Below are positions 51,287-60,099 of a stretch of DNA of 64,000 bases, one piece after another. This DNA is from Hungatella sp. UBA5385 (GTDB lineage: Bacteria; Bacillota; Clostridia; Lachnospirales; Lachnospiraceae), in assembly GCA_002409995.1 (NCBI GenBank), contig DHOR01000026.1:69932-133931 (forward strand), read 5' to 3'. The translations under genes and the position numbers were made by a program. The notes under the pieces were generated by a model. That model did not search any database. It saw nothing but the letters and a program-made list of their open reading frames with translations, and was not told where the DNA came from. Position 1 is the first letter of the stretch. Each line of letters begins with the position of its first letter.

Positions 51287-52739
51287 GATAAGCCTGATGA
51301 AGCATAACAGCAAATCCCCGAAAAGCATCCGGGGTATATTAGGAGAAACCTATCTGACTATCTCCCTCATAATCTTTATTCCGGTTGTATTCCTGTTTCT
51401 CATTGCTCTGATTATGCCGCTGCGCTATAACCTTCTCATTGAAAATATGGAATATGCTATTTTGTTGCGTGAAAATGCTTATTCAAGCTTAAAAAAAGAA
51501 GTCTGGGAAATTGTCTCCGGGCAGAAGGAATTCAACGAAGGAAGACAATATACAATCCTGCAGGAGAATGAAAAACAACTAGCTTCACTTTATAATTATA
51601 ATAATCAGACCTCTCAATATCTGGAAGCAGCCATCTATGGCAACAGTACCATTATGGTTTATGTTGATACCCTGGACATGCAGATGTGCACCAATATGGC
51701 AGTTTCTTATCAGATCTCCACCTATCAGGAGATCATTGATGTGGTTAATTTAATCGATGAAGTGCTTCAGCTTTACATCAATGAATGTACCAGTGCCATT
51801 ACTGAACTCAATCATATTCTGCGTAATATTACCTTCCTGGCTTTGGCCATGGTAGTCCTTTTGATTCTCCTCATTATCCAGTATCTGTACCGATCACTGG
51901 GACGTGTCAATGAAACCATCCGGCAGCCGATTATAAAGCTTGAGGATATGGCCATCCAGATTGCAGGCGGTAACTTAGATGCCAGCCTTGAAGAGGCTGA
52001 GATTTTAGAACTGGAACATTTAGTTAATAATTTAAATATTATGGCCCGACAGATTCATACCTACATCGAAAAGGAAGTTGAGCATCAGCATCTGCTGCAA
52101 AAAGCCCAAATGCGAGCCCTTCAGGAACAGATTAAGCCACACTTTATTTATAACACTCTTGATACCATTGTCTGGCTGGCTGAGGAACAGGATAATGATC
52201 GAGTGATTGATGTAACCATGGCCTTTACTGATTATCTGCGTCTGGCCCTGAATCAGGGGAACGACTATACAACAGTTGAAACCGAAATTCAGCACGTAAA
52301 AAGCTACTTAGCCATTCAATCTGTCCGCTATAGCAGCAAAATGTCTTATGAAGTAGATATTGACCCGGAAATCTATCCATATCCGATTTTAAAGCTGCTA
52401 CTCCAACCTCTGGTTGAAAACAGTATTTATCATGGCATCAAGAAAAAGCATACACGTGGCACCATCCGTATATCCGGCGGATTCAAGAATCCGGATACAA
52501 TATATTTTATGGTAGAGGATTCCGGCATTGGCATGACTCCCGAGCAGCTTGCCAGTTTGAAAAAACGGTTGGATAATTCCTATAGCGGCAAGGATACCAG
52601 TGTCGGCCTTCTAAATGTCAACCGGCGCCTCCATTTATATTACCAATGCAGCGGGATTGTTATTGAAAGCGTCTACGGTGAAGGAACACAAGTCTCCTTT
52701 GAAATACCACTGAATGAAGCTGCTCACTTAAGTATATAA
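51270..52739 (+). CDS. YesM-type sensor histidine kinase
   Basis: A 489-residue kinase. Membrane helices at about 30-52 and 185-208 flank an extracellular helical sensor. HAMP (about 210-260) leads to the His_kinase motif EQIKPHFIYNTLDTI and ATPase motifs ending TSVGLLNVNRRL. The start may be 51270, 51276 or 51297; the overlap with the upstream gene favours coupling. It probably signals via the adjacent YesN regulator when the anchored binding protein holds ligand. Confidence 0.92.
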   Translation: MPMKGKISLMKHNSKSPKSIRGILGETYLTISLIIFIPVVFLFLIALIMPLRYNLLIENMEYAILLRENAYSSLKKEVWEIVSGQKEFNEGRQYTILQENEKQLASLYNYNNQTSQYLEAAIYGNSTIMVYVDTLDMQMCTNMAVSYQISTYQEIIDVVNLIDEVLQLYINECTSAITELNHILRNITFLALAMVVLLILLIIQYLYRSLGRVNETIRQPIIKLEDMAIQIAGGNLDASLEEAEILELEHLVNNLNIMARQIHTYIEKEVEHQHLLQKAQMRALQEQIKPHFIYNTLDTIVWLAEEQDNDRVIDVTMAFTDYLRLALNQGNDYTTVETEIQHVKSYLAIQSVRYSSKMSYEVDIDPEIYPYPILKLLLQPLVENSIYHGIKKKHTRGTIRISGGFKNPDTIYFMVEDSGIGMTPEQLASLKKRLDNSYSGKDTSVGLLNVNRRLHLYYQCSGIVIESVYGEGTQVSFEIPLNEAAHLSI

Positions 52740-52818
52740 AATCCTTTAAGTGATAACGAGGTGTAACACCGTATGGTATACCAATATGCCCAAAAAACCG
52801 GGCAGGAAAGAGGTAAGC

Positions 52819-54399
52819 ATGATTAAAATTTTTGTTGTCGATGATGAAGATATTATCCGCACCGGTATCCGCAATTCAATCGAAAGGCTGAATAGTGACT
52901 ACTATGTATGTGGCGAAGCGGATAATGGCGAAATCGCTTTGCCTCTTATCCAGGAACTCAAGCCCGATATTTTATTAGTGGATATCGAAATGCCTTTTAT
53001 GGATGGCCTTGAATTGGCTGCAATCGTTAAAAAATCTTTGCCCTGGATGCGCATTGCTGTTATCAGCGGACATGATGAGTTTGCTTATGCCCAACAGGCA
53101 CTGAATATTGGGGTTGACTCTTATCTTCTAAAGCCGGTTAATTCCCATAAACTGATGAAACTCCTGCAAGATTTAACCGAACATATGGAAAAAGATAAAC
53201 AAAACCTGCTTTATATGTCTGAAAAGCAAAAACACCAGGAGCTTGAAAAAATCCTGTCTGCAGAACACTTACTTAGCAGAATGGTAGTCGGTGCTGCCTC
53301 AGTGGATTCCATATCACAATTTGCCAGCCAGCATCACCTGACCTTACTGGCGGCCAGATACATTGTCTGTAGTGCCCATTTAGATGGGTTACACGAGGAA
53401 AAGCTCAACAATTGCCGGCTGCTTTGCAAGAAACTATTTGATACCCGTAAAGATGTTCTATCCTTTTTTAAAGGTGTGGATAATCTGGTCTTAATCATCA
53501 CTGGTAATACCGAAGATGACCTGCGAGAAACCGCCTTTGAAATTGCCCACCAGCTGAGACATGAGCTGGAACGGCTCTTATTCATTGATGCTGTCATCGG
53601 AGTTGGCTCGATCGTTACCCACATTACCCAGATCCCCGCCTCCTACAAAATTGCACACAGCATTTTTGTCCGTGGTATCATGAACCCGGAAATCAAAATC
53701 ATTCTTGCTGCCGATCTGCCTGAAACAGCCGCAGCGTTTCAACCGGAGGTCACTCTAGATATGGATCTGCAGGGGAGGCTGCGTTATGCCACCAAGAAGG
53801 ATCTGGCTCATATTATTGATCTGCATTTTGGTATGGAAAACAACATTTCGGCTGACAGTATCCTGTTTCGCTATTATCAGCTGACTGATTTAGTGGTTAC
53901 AGTTAAGAGACTGCTTCACGAATTTAATATTGACGTGGATATTGACATTGATATTGACCAGCCCCAGAATCTTCTAAATATTGCCAACTCGTGGGATGAA
54001 CTGCATCATGTATCTATGAATATGTTAACAAAGTTTATCAAACTGCGTGACAACCAGGGCGGACATACGAATCATAGCCATGTATTGTGCGCCTGTGAAA
54101 TCATCAATGAAAACTATCACGATGTTACCATCTCCTTGCATACGGTTGCTGCTGAAATTGGCTTTTCACCAAACTATTTCAGCGCCCTGTTCTCACAACA
54201 AACAGGTCAGACCTTTATCGATTATTTAACAAATCGCCGGATTGCCGTTGCCAAAGAACTGCTGGGAGACAAACAGAATCGGCTGCATGATATTGCAGAA
54301 CGAGTCGGATACAATGACTCACATTATTTCAGCTATGTATTTAAAAAGACTTGCGGAATTAGTCCCAGAGAGTATCGGAATTCTCTTGCTGAGGATTGA
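52819..54399 (+). CDS. YesN-type response regulator with AraC DNA-binding domain
   Basis: A 526-residue regulator. The receiver domain starts IKIFVVDDEDIIRTGIRNS with Asp in ILLVDIEMPFMDG (about residue 54). A central YesN helical domain follows. A C-terminal AraC pair of HTHs spans about 425-523 (VAAEIGFSPNYFSALFSQ, DIAERVGYNDSHYFSYVF). AAAGAGGT supports the start at 52819. A short run of Asp/Ile repeats (DVDIDIDIDQ) lies before the HTH. It most likely activates the divergent importer-GH3 operon. Confidence 0.93.
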   Translation: MIKIFVVDDEDIIRTGIRNSIERLNSDYYVCGEADNGEIALPLIQELKPDILLVDIEMPFMDGLELAAIVKKSLPWMRIAVISGHDEFAYAQQALNIGVDSYLLKPVNSHKLMKLLQDLTEHMEKDKQNLLYMSEKQKHQELEKILSAEHLLSRMVVGAASVDSISQFASQHHLTLLAARYIVCSAHLDGLHEEKLNNCRLLCKKLFDTRKDVLSFFKGVDNLVLIITGNTEDDLRETAFEIAHQLRHELERLLFIDAVIGVGSIVTHITQIPASYKIAHSIFVRGIMNPEIKIILAADLPETAAAFQPEVTLDMDLQGRLRYATKKDLAHIIDLHFGMENNISADSILFRYYQLTDLVVTVKRLLHEFNIDVDIDIDIDQPQNLLNIANSWDELHHVSMNMLTKFIKLRDNQGGHTNHSHVLCACEIINENYHDVTISLHTVAAEIGFSPNYFSALFSQQTGQTFIDYLTNRRIAVAKELLGDKQNRLHDIAERVGYNDSHYFSYVFKKTCGISPREYRNSLAED

Positions 54400-54448
54400 A
54401 GGATTTTTAGGTAACGAGGTGCTAGTGTTAAATTTCTCCACAATTAAC

Positions 54449-54494
54449 AAAAAGCAAGCAGGAAGGCTGGCATAGCCCAATTGCTTGCTTTTTT
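54449..54494. terminator. Bidirectional terminator between yesN and recJ
   Basis: AAAAAGCAAGCA and TGCTTGCTTTTTT pair over 12 bp, with an inner GGCT/AGCC helix. Both strands carry A/T tails, and the genes converge here. Confidence 0.9.
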
Positions 54495-54602
54495 AATCCG
54501 GAAACTTCCATCATTCTATTTTCATTACCCATAGGTGTTCATGGCAAATTCACCGTTTTCCCTTTCGGCGTTGTATACAAAGGGATTCCTCTCCATGTCT
54601 GT

Positions 54603-56312
54603 TTAGGGTAACTTATAATTCCGAATAACAATCTGAAGACTTCGATTTCCATTATATTCATTGATGTTAGGATAATAAATCACATCAATCTTTCTCTTAT
54701 TACCTAACTCCTCCATAAATCCATCACCATCGCCAAATATCATCCCATCCATAGGAGTTCCCTGCTCCGTAGCTAGGGAAAGCCGGACAACATTTCTATT
54801 TTTGCCAAAAACTCTGGCGCTTCGAATATGTAAATTCTTTTGTGCAAATAAAGGCTTTTCATTTCCCTGCCCAAATGGCTCCAACACTTCCAGCTCCTGA
54901 ATCAGAGGCTCACTGATATACTCCAAAGGCATAGGAACATCAATCCAAACCCTTTTTATAAAGTCATCTTCTGTCAAATGTGATTCTTCATTAAGCCTTC
55001 TGCGCAGCTCATCCACATTCTCCTTTTTTAGTGAAAGACCTGCTGCCATGGGATGACCTCCAAACTTCAGCAGTAAATCCTTTACCGAAACAAGGGCCTC
55101 AAACATATGATACTGATCTATGGACCTTCCAGAACCCTTGACTCCCTCTTCTCCGTCAGTGAGCACAAAAGCCGGCTTCTGAAACTGCTCTCTCAGCCTT
55201 CCTGCAATAATTCCTGCCAGAGACTCATGACACTCCGGCAGATAGACCACCAGCACACTGTCATTTAGATAATATTCATTGACCAGTTCTACGGCTTCAT
55301 CTGTTCCCTTCTTGGTCATATCCTTTCTCTGGTCATTTAATTCCTTTAATTCAAGAGCCATACGGTCGGCTTCCTCATCATCTTCACATAGAAGGAGTGA
55401 CAATGCCAGCTTTGCCGTCAGAAGCCGTCCTCCAGCGTTTAAACATGGCCCTATAACAAATCCGATCTGATATCCGGTAATACAATCCTTATCCAGATCA
55501 TTTTTCTCTATCAGCTTCAGCAGCCCCTTGCTCTGACTTTTACCAATCCGCTTTAATCCTTCTTTTACAATAATACGATTCTCATCCTGAAGCTTCATCA
55601 CATCACCAACTGTAGCAATAGCTGCAAATTCCAGCATACCAAGCCACTCCTCCTTTGGTATGCCATAAGCCTCGTAAAGGGCTCCTGCCAGCTTATACGC
55701 CACCATTCCGCCGCATATCTCAGGATAGGGATAATTACATTCCTCCTGCTTAGGATTCACCACAGCATCAGCAGGCGGCAGAATCTCTTTTCCATCCTCT
55801 TTCATAATATCATGATGATCTGTGATTAACACAGTAAGCCCCAGCTCCTTTGCCAGAGCGATCTGGTCAACTGCTGCAATTCCATTGTCACAGGTTAAAA
55901 TGGTATCAATTCCCTGGTCTGCAGCTGCCTGAATAATAGACTTATTAATGCCATATCCGTCCTTAATTCTGTCCGGAATCTCATAGTCCACCTCAGCACC
56001 TACCCGTTTTAGGGCCTTATATAAAATGTAGGTAGAGCAGACACCGTCAATATCATAATCTCCAACAATTCTGACTCTCTTGCCCTCACTGATCTTCTGC
56101 TTTAATATTTCTATAGTTTTATCCATATCTTTCAGCAAATGAGGACTGTACATATCGTTGATCGTTCCCCTCAAATACTTCTCCACTGCATCATCACCGC
56201 ATATATCCCTGTTGCGAATAATTCTGGCAGTTACAGGATTAATTGAGTGGACTTTGCCCAACTCCTGAAAATCCGCTTTTTTTGTATGTAGCATCCACTG
56301 TTCCTGTACCAT
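54603..56312 (-). CDS. recJ: Single-stranded-DNA-specific exonuclease RecJ
   Basis: A 569-residue RecJ of normal length. DHH-domain motifs are GDYDIDGVCS (Asp85, Asp87, Asp89) and TDHHD (165-169), followed by DHHA1 motifs KFGGHPMAAGLS and an OB-fold C-terminus. It degrades 5' single strands in recombination and repair. AAGGAGATG precedes the start. It is encoded 33 bases after the YgjP-type metallopeptidase gene. Confidence 0.96.
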   Translation of the reverse strand: MVQEQWMLHTKKADFQELGKVHSINPVTARIIRNRDICGDDAVEKYLRGTINDMYSPHLLKDMDKTIEILKQKISEGKRVRIVGDYDIDGVCSTYILYKALKRVGAEVDYEIPDRIKDGYGINKSIIQAAADQGIDTILTCDNGIAAVDQIALAKELGLTVLITDHHDIMKEDGKEILPPADAVVNPKQEECNYPYPEICGGMVAYKLAGALYEAYGIPKEEWLGMLEFAAIATVGDVMKLQDENRIIVKEGLKRIGKSQSKGLLKLIEKNDLDKDCITGYQIGFVIGPCLNAGGRLLTAKLALSLLLCEDDEEADRMALELKELNDQRKDMTKKGTDEAVELVNEYYLNDSVLVVYLPECHESLAGIIAGRLREQFQKPAFVLTDGEEGVKGSGRSIDQYHMFEALVSVKDLLLKFGGHPMAAGLSLKKENVDELRRRLNEESHLTEDDFIKRVWIDVPMPLEYISEPLIQELEVLEPFGQGNEKPLFAQKNLHIRSARVFGKNRNVVRLSLATEQGTPMDGMIFGDGDGFMEELGNKRKIDVIYYPNINEYNGNRSLQIVIRNYKLP

Positions 56313-56345
56313 GATTTCATCTCCTTGTAATTAAACTCTATGCAT

Positions 56346-57134
56346 TTAAACTCCATATATTAGATTAATTTTTTCCCCATAGTCCTTTAACTGCTTTCTT
56401 CTCTGTTTATAATCGGGAAGATAGTTCTCCACAACACCCCAGAAGTCACTGGAGTGATCCATATGAAACCGATGACCCAGCTCATGAACTACAACATAGT
56501 CCGCCAGCTCCTCAGGCAGAAGTACAAGCTTCCAGTTAAAGTTTAAATTTCCTTTTGTGCTGCAGCTTCCCCATCTGGTGGCCTGATCCCGTATGGAAAT
56601 TCTTGCAAATGAAGTGCCCATTCTCTGAGCCCACAGTGTAGTTTTCTTCACCAGATAGTCCTTGGCCTGCTTTTTATACCACTGCTCCACAGAAGCTTTC
56701 ACCCACTGCTCTATGTCAGGTTCCTGACTTTCATTTCCCCCATCCGGCGGTCTGCCAACCACTCTGATATCCTCTCCAGTCTCCCAAACCTCAACTCCAC
56801 GTCCGGTTTTCTTTATGTATACAAGAAGTCTTTTCTTCTCTCCATGTAACAGCACCTCTGCTCCATCTACCCAGTGAAATTCTTCCTGCATTGCACGGGC
56901 TTCTTTCACCCGCATCACCTGATTGTATATCCAATTCTTATTTTTGATAACAAAATCGTGGCCCGTCTGCCATGACAGTCCTACTGGCAAACGCACCACT
57001 ATCTCGCTGTTTTTTAGAATCTGCAAAGCTACGGTTTTCCGTCTTGATTTGATCATATGGTATGGAAATTCCACACCTTCTTCGTATACCAGTATTCCTT
57101 CAGATTCTTGTTTTTGATTATTATTTGTTCGCAT
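56346..57134 (-). CDS. YgjP/DUF45-type zinc metallopeptidase
   Basis: A 262-residue SprT/YgjP-type protein. Zinc motif HELGHRFHMDH gives His217, Glu218, His221 and a third ligand at His227. The preceding RDQATRWGSCSTKGNLNFNW is the family hallmark. The N-terminal half is a DUF45 b-rich domain (SRRKTVALQIL). No membrane or signal segment is present. Function in bacteria is largely unknown. GAGGGAT supports the start. It is probably co-transcribed with recJ. Confidence 0.92.
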   Translation of the reverse strand: MRTNNNQKQESEGILVYEEGVEFPYHMIKSRRKTVALQILKNSEIVVRLPVGLSWQTGHDFVIKNKNWIYNQVMRVKEARAMQEEFHWVDGAEVLLHGEKKRLLVYIKKTGRGVEVWETGEDIRVVGRPPDGGNESQEPDIEQWVKASVEQWYKKQAKDYLVKKTTLWAQRMGTSFARISIRDQATRWGSCSTKGNLNFNWKLVLLPEELADYVVVHELGHRFHMDHSSDFWGVVENYLPDYKQRRKQLKDYGEKINLIYGV

Positions 57135-57490
57135 TTTACATATCCCTCAAACCTTTAAGCGAGAAGCTGTTGCTTCTCACAAAGGCAAAACTTTGATTCT
57201 TATTTAATAAATAGTATACCATAGTTTCTCTTCCCCATAAATAGACAATTATAAGTCGGTTTTTGTAAATTCTGATCCAAACCCTCAGATTATTTTTGTC
57301 TTTACTCTATATTATAAGGAATATTTTCTTAAGAACAACTCTATTTTCTCTTTCACATAACATGCTGGTTACAGTTCAGCCATGCCGCAGGTATGTTCCC
57401 GCTGCAAACGGTTACACTAAAAAATAGCTAATAATTTCCATAGACAAGATTCATTTCCCTATCTATATCAATCACAAGGAGGAACTTCCA
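57135..57490. other. Intergenic region between metallopeptidase and cyclase-like genes
   Basis: A 356-base AT-rich spacer between divergent genes. It has one stable hairpin near the left gene (GAGAAGC-TGTT-GCTTCTC, 57161-57178) that would sit in that gene's leader, a TATACT hexamer pointing left at about 57210, and no coding potential I trust. Confidence 0.5.
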
Positions 57491-58396
57491 ATGAATCATT
57501 TTTACGGTTTCCAGAAAAAACACTCCTATTTTGAAGGCTGGTATCTAAAGCATCAGTCATCTCATGGTACTCTTGCTCTGATCCCTGCTTACCACATTAA
57601 CAGATGCGGTAAACGCTCCGCCTCCCTTCAGGTAATAACAGAAGAAAAATCATACAATATTCCATTTCCTGTCAATCAGTTTTACAGTGCCAGAGATATG
57701 TTTTATGTCAACCTTGGAGAGTCTGTTTTTTCTGCACAGGGAATCCATTTAGATATTCATACACCAAAGCTTACTCTTACAGGAGATATCACCTATGGAC
57801 CCTTTGCCCCTCCTGATTATGATATTATGGGTCCCTTTCATTATGTTCCATTTATGCAGTGTCACCATGGAATTCTCAGCCTTTCACACAGAATAAAAGG
57901 ACAGGTTACTCTCAATGGAACTGTTATGGATTTTGGCGGCGGTCTTGGATACATTGAAAAAGACAGAGGTTCTTCCTTTCCCTCCGATTACCTGTGGTCC
58001 CAGTGTTCCTGGGCAGATAAGACCACTAAAACTCCCTGCAGCATTATGGTGGCACTTGCCAACATTCCTATGGGACCTGCTCATTTTACAGGCTGTATCT
58101 CTTCAGTTTATTTCCATGGAAAAGAATATCGTCTGGCTACCTATCTGGGCGTAAGAATCCTGAAATATACAGACAGGGAAGTTGTTATCAGACAGGGAAA
58201 GTACACTCTGCATGTGAATTTAATAAAAGAACAGCCTCATTGCCTTGCAGCACCTTCTTATGGAAGTATGACAAGAACCATCAGAGAAAGTGTAGGCTGT
58301 CAGGTACGATATCGGTTTTATATTAAGGATAAGAAGGTATTTGATATACTATGCCGACATGCCGGATTTGAGCGGGGGGATTTAGCAAAGGAGTAA
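57491..58396 (+). CDS. Tocopherol-cyclase-like protein
   Basis: A 301-residue protein of the tocopherol cyclase-like family, recognised from the YFEGWYLKH start, ALIPAYHI, the PYDIMGPFHYVPFMQCHHG region and GYIEKDRGSSFPSDYLWSQC. In plants the enzyme closes the chromanol ring; bacterial and clostridial homologues have no known substrate, since these organisms do not make tocopherol. It has no signal peptide. AAGGAGG is well placed. It is a single-gene unit with a terminator just after. Confidence 0.85.
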   Translation: MNHFYGFQKKHSYFEGWYLKHQSSHGTLALIPAYHINRCGKRSASLQVITEEKSYNIPFPVNQFYSARDMFYVNLGESVFSAQGIHLDIHTPKLTLTGDITYGPFAPPDYDIMGPFHYVPFMQCHHGILSLSHRIKGQVTLNGTVMDFGGGLGYIEKDRGSSFPSDYLWSQCSWADKTTKTPCSIMVALANIPMGPAHFTGCISSVYFHGKEYRLATYLGVRILKYTDREVVIRQGKYTLHVNLIKEQPHCLAAPSYGSMTRTIRESVGCQVRYRFYIKDKKVFDILCRHAGFERGDLAKE

Positions 58397-58435
58397 TGGG
58401 GAGTGGGAAATAGTTTGCATCCTTATTGAGTTCGT

Positions 58436-58481
58436 AAGGAGCAAAGCAGTTTGTACTGATCCACAAATTGCTTTGCTCCTT
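58436..58481 (+). terminator. Terminator after the cyclase-like gene
   Basis: AAGGAGCAAAGCA and TGCTTTGCTCCTT pair perfectly over 13 bp, extended inward by GTTTGT/ACAAAT. It is followed by TTAATATT. Confidence 0.85.
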
Positions 58482-58533
58482 TAATATTCTGGTGTATAAT
58501 AGGATAAATAAATATTTGGGCAGGTGACAGTAC

Positions 58534-59016
58534 ATGTGGAATTACTCAACATCAAATAGCTATCCTAATATAATATTACATGATTGCATAGTAGAAAAAA
58601 TTAGAATTGAAGAGACTAATTTGATATTTACCTTTAATGATAATGGCTTTTGGATTAATAAAGACAATGTGCATAATCCATTTGGACAAATATTAAGAAC
58701 TGGCAGATCTGAATTAAAAGTAGTAAATATTGATATGGATTATACAGATATAAATATCTTTGAAAAGGTACGTCTATTTAACAAACCAATTTTAACTAAA
58801 CTAAAAAACATATCTCTCAATGATTTCATAAGCAAAGTTAATTGTGGAGAATGGCGATTTGAGTTTGTTAACGAATATTATGCTTTTCACAGCGCTATGT
58901 TTTGCGGATACCTTCATTCAAGCAAAAGTAGCTACTCCATTTATACTCAAATAGAAATTATGTATGATGAAATTATCTATTACTGGAATAAGATTTATGA
59001 AGACAGAACGTGGTAG
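58534..59016 (+). CDS. AT-rich hypothetical protein (160 residues)
   Basis: I do not recognise this protein. It is 160 residues, rich in Ile, Asn, Tyr and Lys, with b-strand-like segments and no signal peptide, membrane helix or metal motif. AGGTG lies eight bases before the ATG and a TATAAT hexamer stands at about 58496, so it is probably expressed. The low GC compared with neighbours and the single-gene layout between two terminators suggest recent acquisition. Immunity proteins of contact-dependent toxins can look like this, but nothing here proves it. Confidence 0.55.
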   Translation: MWNYSTSNSYPNIILHDCIVEKIRIEETNLIFTFNDNGFWINKDNVHNPFGQILRTGRSELKVVNIDMDYTDINIFEKVRLFNKPILTKLKNISLNDFISKVNCGEWRFEFVNEYYAFHSAMFCGYLHSSKSSYSIYTQIEIMYDEIIYYWNKIYEDRTW

Positions 59017-59061
59017 ATGATGCATCAAATCAGGGAGTTAATTAATACTTCTCAACTATAA

Positions 59062-59101
59062 AAAGCAGAGAATTTCAGACCTCACCTGAATCCTCTGCTT
59101 T
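59062..59101. terminator. Terminator between the hypothetical gene and the serine hydrolase
   Basis: AAAGCAGAG and CTCTGCTTT pair, with an inner TTCAG/CTGAA helix. The genes converge here. Confidence 0.7.
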
Positions 59102-59153
59102 CCATATTAAATTCCCTATGATTTAATTTTCCACAACTAACTCCAATCCTCTT

Positions 59154-59999
59154 CTACAATAAAAACCGCCCTCCCAAAGCAATAAACTGATCCAGAATCA
59201 TCCTGCTGATCTTTGCCCCAAATACAGTAGCCGGATGATTCGCATAATACATAGCATCAGAAAAATTCTTATGAAACATGACAATCACATAAGGTCCATA
59301 AGGTGTATAGACAATACCCCCATCATTTCTGCATTCATCCATACTTCCGCTTTTTGACGCCACTCTGATCATCACATCATCCGTATTATCACTGTCCATA
59401 TAAAACGGAGGAAAATCTTTCGTTATCATAGAATTATAATGCTGTTTTTTCAGAATCTCCAGCATTCTCTCATCAACCTCCGGACTGATCAGCCCTTCCC
59501 CTGCCAAACGTGTAAAAACACCTGCATAATCCCTTGGAGTGCTGGTACCAAGATGCTCATAAAGTTCAAAATTAATAGGATTATGAAGCACAGTATCCTT
59601 AAATCCCAGCTTCTCAATACATTTATTAACAGTTTCCACACCCAGATAATCAATCATCATATTTGTAGCCACATTATCACTTACAATGATCATAAAAGTA
59701 GCCACATCCTTCACTCTGAGAACAGCCCCTGGCTCCAGAGCACACATTACGCCGCTGCCATCTACCATATGGGACTCTTTAAATTCCACCATATCCTCAA
59801 GGCTTTTATTCCCCTTATTTACCTCATCCATCAAAGCAGCTAAAATATAAGTTTTAATGGTACTGGCAGTTTCAAATTTCTCATCTTCATTGACAGCAAT
59901 CACATTGCCATGCAGATCATCCAGATAGATTCCAATCAATCCATCATAGCTTTTAATCTCCGCCTCAATTCTCTTCTCTAACGTAAGTCTGGAATCCAT
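59154..59999 (-). CDS. Class A beta-lactamase-like serine hydrolase, no signal peptide
   Basis: A 281-residue protein with the class A set: Ser46-x-x-Lys49 (STIK), SDN at 107-109 and KSG at 216-218. A Glu in the equivalent of the omega-loop (Glu145) is near the expected place but lacks the ExxLN context. There is no signal peptide, so it acts in the cytoplasm and is not a typical beta-lactamase. Start 59999 (or 60002) follows GAGGGAG. Its neighbours take up and cut wall peptides, so an amide or ester hydrolase on muropeptides is a fair inference. Confidence 0.83.
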   Translation of the reverse strand: MDSRLTLEKRIEAEIKSYDGLIGIYLDDLHGNVIAVNEDEKFETASTIKTYILAALMDEVNKGNKSLEDMVEFKESHMVDGSGVMCALEPGAVLRVKDVATFMIIVSDNVATNMMIDYLGVETVNKCIEKLGFKDTVLHNPINFELYEHLGTSTPRDYAGVFTRLAGEGLISPEVDERMLEILKKQHYNSMITKDFPPFYMDSDNTDDVMIRVASKSGSMDECRNDGGIVYTPYGPYVIVMFHKNFSDAMYYANHPATVFGAKISRMILDQFIALGGRFLL

Positions 60000-60043
60000 C
60001 ATAATCTCCCTCAAATTGTCTTAATTTTTTGAATTGTTTAGAT

Positions 60044-60098
60044 ATTTAAATTTGGGGTTCGACCCTTTGATACAAAGGGTCGAACCCCAAATTTAAAT
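60044..60098. repeat. Perfect palindrome, 26-bp arms, 3-base loop
   Basis: Arms 60044-60069 and 60073-60098 are exact reverse complements around ATA. The arm includes ATTTGGGG and TTCGACCCTTTG. It starts two bases after the stop of the NlpC/P60 gene and precedes the serine hydrolase gene by 45 bases. Neither strand has a T-tract after it, so a simple intrinsic terminator is unlikely. Its 13-mer core recurs at positions 1-13. Confidence 0.95.
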
Positions 60099-60099
60099 T

